64,000 bases of DNA, from positions 1-64,000 of the forward strand of contig CANQTL010000009.1 of assembly GCA_947626775.1 (NCBI GenBank), in the 5' to 3' direction. Below are positions 62,095 through 64,000 of the stretch, piece by piece; the first letter of the stretch is position 1; every line of letters begins with the position of its first letter. Below the pieces are notes generated by a model. It ran no database searches, was not told the DNA's origin, and saw only the letters and a list, made by a program, of their open reading frames with translations. The position numbers were made by a program, and so were the translations under genes. The stretch comes from an uncultured Lachnospiraceae bacterium (lineage in GTDB: Bacteria; Bacillota; Clostridia; Lachnospirales; Lachnospiraceae).

Positions 62095-62754
62095 CTAACG
62101 CACGGCGTCCAGCCAGTCCCTGACCTGAAGCAGATCGTCCAGCACGGCCACGCTCTTATCCCGCATCTCCTCTGTCGGCGGGAGCATATCGGGTACCATG
62201 ATCGGCCTGACGCCCGCGCTGTGCGCGGCGCGGATACCGTTGTAAGAATCTTCGACTGCATAGCAGCGACAGGGGTTCGCGTTCATTTTTTCACATGTCA
62301 TGAGATAGATATCTGGCGCCGGCTTGCTGTGTTCCAGCTGATCGCCGCCCATCACTACGCGAAAATACTCATATAGCCCGGCCTGCTTCAGCTCCTGCGT
62401 GACGGCCGCGAGTCTGGTGGAGGACGCCAGCGCCAGCGGCATACCGCATTCCTGCAGATACTCTAACAGCTCTCTCACACCCGGTTTCACAGGCAGCCCG
62501 TCCCGTTCCACAATCCCGTGGAACAACGCGGACGCCTTATTGCAAAACTCTTCATAGGGAAAATCCTGCCCATATCGCTCCAGCACAATTTCTCTGGTCT
62601 TCGCACTGTTGGTTCCGATACAGGGAAGAAATGTCTCCCTCATGTCCGAAAGTCCGTATGTTTTTCCTGTTTTCTCCCAGCATTCCAGTACCAGACGCTC
62701 GCTGTCAAAGATAACGCCGTCCATATCAAAAATAACCGCATCCGCTTTCCGCAT
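62095..62754 (-). CDS. HAD-family hydrolase, beta-phosphoglucomutase-like
   Basis: The 219-residue protein has the HAD catalytic motif VIFDMDGVIFDSE (near residue 7), SSTR (motif II, near 112), a Lys in SKPAPDIYL and the acidic motif AVEDSYNGIRAAHSAG (near 170). The alpha-helical cap domain places it with beta-phosphoglucomutase-like phosphatases; the substrate is unknown. The start at 62754 follows AGAGGAAACG; the ATG at 62772 is also possible. It follows the partial gene closely and may share its transcript. Confidence 0.9.
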   Translation of the reverse strand: MRKADAVIFDMDGVIFDSERLVLECWEKTGKTYGLSDMRETFLPCIGTNSAKTREIVLERYGQDFPYEEFCNKASALFHGIVERDGLPVKPGVRELLEYLQECGMPLALASSTRLAAVTQELKQAGLYEYFRVVMGGDQLEHSKPAPDIYLMTCEKMNANPCRCYAVEDSYNGIRAAHSAGVRPIMVPDMLPPTEEMRDKSVAVLDDLLQVRDWLDAVR

Positions 62755-62792
62755 CGTTTCCTCTTTCGTCATGCCCCGCTCTCCGTCTGCGC

Positions 62793-64000
62793 TCAACCGC
62801 CTTTTCTCACGTAAGTGATAAAACGGTTTCCGTTTTCCTCAAGCCACTCGGTCGAATCGTTCATGCCTTTTTTATACAGTGTGCCCGTCGTCGGATCCAT
62901 CACGACGATATTCAGTTCGTTGAACCCGGTGATAAGCACCGCGCTGCCATCGTCCAGAAGCGCCAGCACCGGGATATCCTGATTTACGTAATACAGAACC
63001 GCGTCCAGTGTACAGCCCGACAGATCCAGGATCGTGCAGTTCTCCAGATCCGACTCCAGAATGGAGAATACAGTGTCGCCGCGGTCCAGCAGGCGCTGTG
63101 TGTTCCTGGAGATTCCCTCATACTTCAGGATGGTGTCAAGGCACACCGCGAGAGCGCTGTCATTTTCTGTCGCCTTGGCCTCCGTGATCGCCATGATCTG
63201 ATTCCTCGTACTTCTTATGACCCGTTTCCAGACATACCCGCCGCCGTCATCCGTCACCTCGCCGGACAGTTCGCTGGCCAGCGCGACGGCCTCTCCGGGA
63301 TCGACATAGATTCCCTCTATGCCATCTTTTCCATACACATAATATCGCGCCGAAAGCGCCCGGCCATCCCCGTCCGGCAGCGCGATCTCCCTGTTTCCCT
63401 CGAAAAGCACTTCCTTGGGAGACAGATGCTGCAGCCCTTTCGCATCGATCTCGTCTTTCACATCGATCTCTCCGATCGTCTCATAGTTCTCGGTCACTAC
63501 ATAGCTGAGCCGGTTGCTGCCTTCTCTGACCTGATCTGTACTCATGATCTGATCGCTCTGCGTAGACTTGTATGTTCCGCTCTCTTCATCCCACATAACC
63601 CGGGACAGCGTGAGTTGATTTCCCTCGATCACGCCTCCTGTCACATAAATACCGTCCTTGCGGTAAGTTTTCAGGATTTTGCCTTCATCGCCCTGAATCT
63701 GTACACAATACATGGGAAACGTCGGTATGCCCGCATTGTTCACCGCGACGTCGGCCTTTTTGGTCAGCCCGTATATCAGATCTTCTTCCATGAAACCCAG
63801 TACGGAGATATATTCGTCGTTTCCCGCCTGAATAGCCGTCTGGCGCTGCGTGCTCAGATTGAGCAGCTTCAAACTGTCTCCGGCATACGGTTCATTTCCT
63901 TCCTGCCATACCAGCATCTTGTTGGAATCGGACACACGATAGCTGCCCTCCCGCAGTCCGGATACGATCGTCTGACACTCCCTGGATTCCAGGTTGACGG
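62793..64000 (-). CDS. Partial protein of unknown function, degenerate papain-like C-terminus
   Basis: The reading frame stays open to the right edge, so the start lies outside. The visible ~400 residues begin with a repeated beta-rich region (propeller-like, for example VWQEGNEPYAGDSLKLLNL) and end with a module resembling C39/papain-like peptidases: SALAVCLDTILKYEG, DIPVLALLDDGSAVLITGF and VVMDPTTG. The catalytic Cys and His expected there are replaced, so a binding role is more likely. It is not recognised as a named family. Confidence 0.65.
   Translation of the reverse strand, partial: VNLESRECQTIVSGLREGSYRVSDSNKMLVWQEGNEPYAGDSLKLLNLSTQRQTAIQAGNDEYISVLGFMEEDLIYGLTKKADVAVNNAGIPTFPMYCVQIQGDEGKILKTYRKDGIYVTGGVIEGNQLTLSRVMWDEESGTYKSTQSDQIMSTDQVREGSNRLSYVVTENYETIGEIDVKDEIDAKGLQHLSPKEVLFEGNREIALPDGDGRALSARYYVYGKDGIEGIYVDPGEAVALASELSGEVTDDGGGYVWKRVIRSTRNQIMAITEAKATENDSALAVCLDTILKYEGISRNTQRLLDRGDTVFSILESDLENCTILDLSGCTLDAVLYYVNQDIPVLALLDDGSAVLITGFNELNIVVMDPTTGTLYKKGMNDSTEWLEENGNRFITYVRKGG

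Overview
The window is a dense stretch of chromosome from a spore-forming, glycogen-storing, low-to-middle GC Clostridia, most likely a Lachnospiraceae member. The pointers are the paired GlgC/GlgD glycogen enzymes, SpoIID, a SpoIIQ-like protein, a SPOCS/LysM protein, SpoVT and SpoVG, a eukaryote-like isoleucyl-tRNA synthetase, DegV, class 1B dihydroorotate dehydrogenase (PyrD plus PyrK), and strong AGGAGG-type ribosome binding sites. No rRNA or tRNA gene, CRISPR array or intact insertion sequence was recognised.

Layout. 0.3-9.3 kb: a conserved small protein, a membrane-anchored spermidine-synthase-like enzyme, a SPOCS/LysM sporulation protein, an orphan membrane protein flanked by a 38-bp repeat of the pyrD 3' end, then the pyrC-pyrK-pyrD operon and a PrcB-type lipoprotein. 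9.4-19.8 kb: an acyltransferase, a degenerate family-9 glycosidase lipoprotein, an amidohydrolase, spoIIQ-like and spoIID, an EF-hand-type protein behind a long structured leader, an aconitase-family hydratase and a phosphotransferase. 19.9-30.3 kb: glgP, ileS and a 1510-residue surface glucosaminidase with a Ser/Thr repeat stalk and an acidic cytoplasmic tail. 30.5-38.3 kb: degV, then a response regulator, sensor kinase, ABC ATPase and two permeases that look like a peptide-sensing/detoxification module. 38.3-46.7 kb: spoVT, a decayed two-gene ATPase/DUF4276 cassette, a wall operon (alpha/beta hydrolase, membrane-anchored MurF, Ddl-like ligase), a GT-C-like membrane protein, a 33-residue protein and a cysteine desulfurase. 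46.7-59 kb: mfd, pth, spoVG, glgC-glgD, murC, and a dnaD-dnaC-prs group preceded by a cluster of DnaA-box-like sites. 59-64 kb: an AT-rich AbiF/Abi_2 gene with its own upstream structured RNA, a phase-variation-prone acyltransferase, queT behind a likely preQ1 riboswitch, a HAD hydrolase and a partial protein running off the right edge.

How it fits together. Sporulation genes here carry promoters matching the sigma factor expected for each: sigma-E (SPOCS/LysM gene, spoIID), sigma-F (spoIIQ-like) and sigma-G (spoVT). Glycogen synthesis (glgC/glgD) and breakdown (glgP) are both present. The most system-like element is the AbiF protein (HEPN RNase motif) with a dedicated promoter and two-hairpin RNA directly upstream, an arrangement of an RNA-antitoxin/abortive-infection module. 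The broken ATPase/DUF4276 pair at 39.1-40.1 kb is a second, dead, defence-like locus. Functional calls rest on motif recognition from memory, not on searches.
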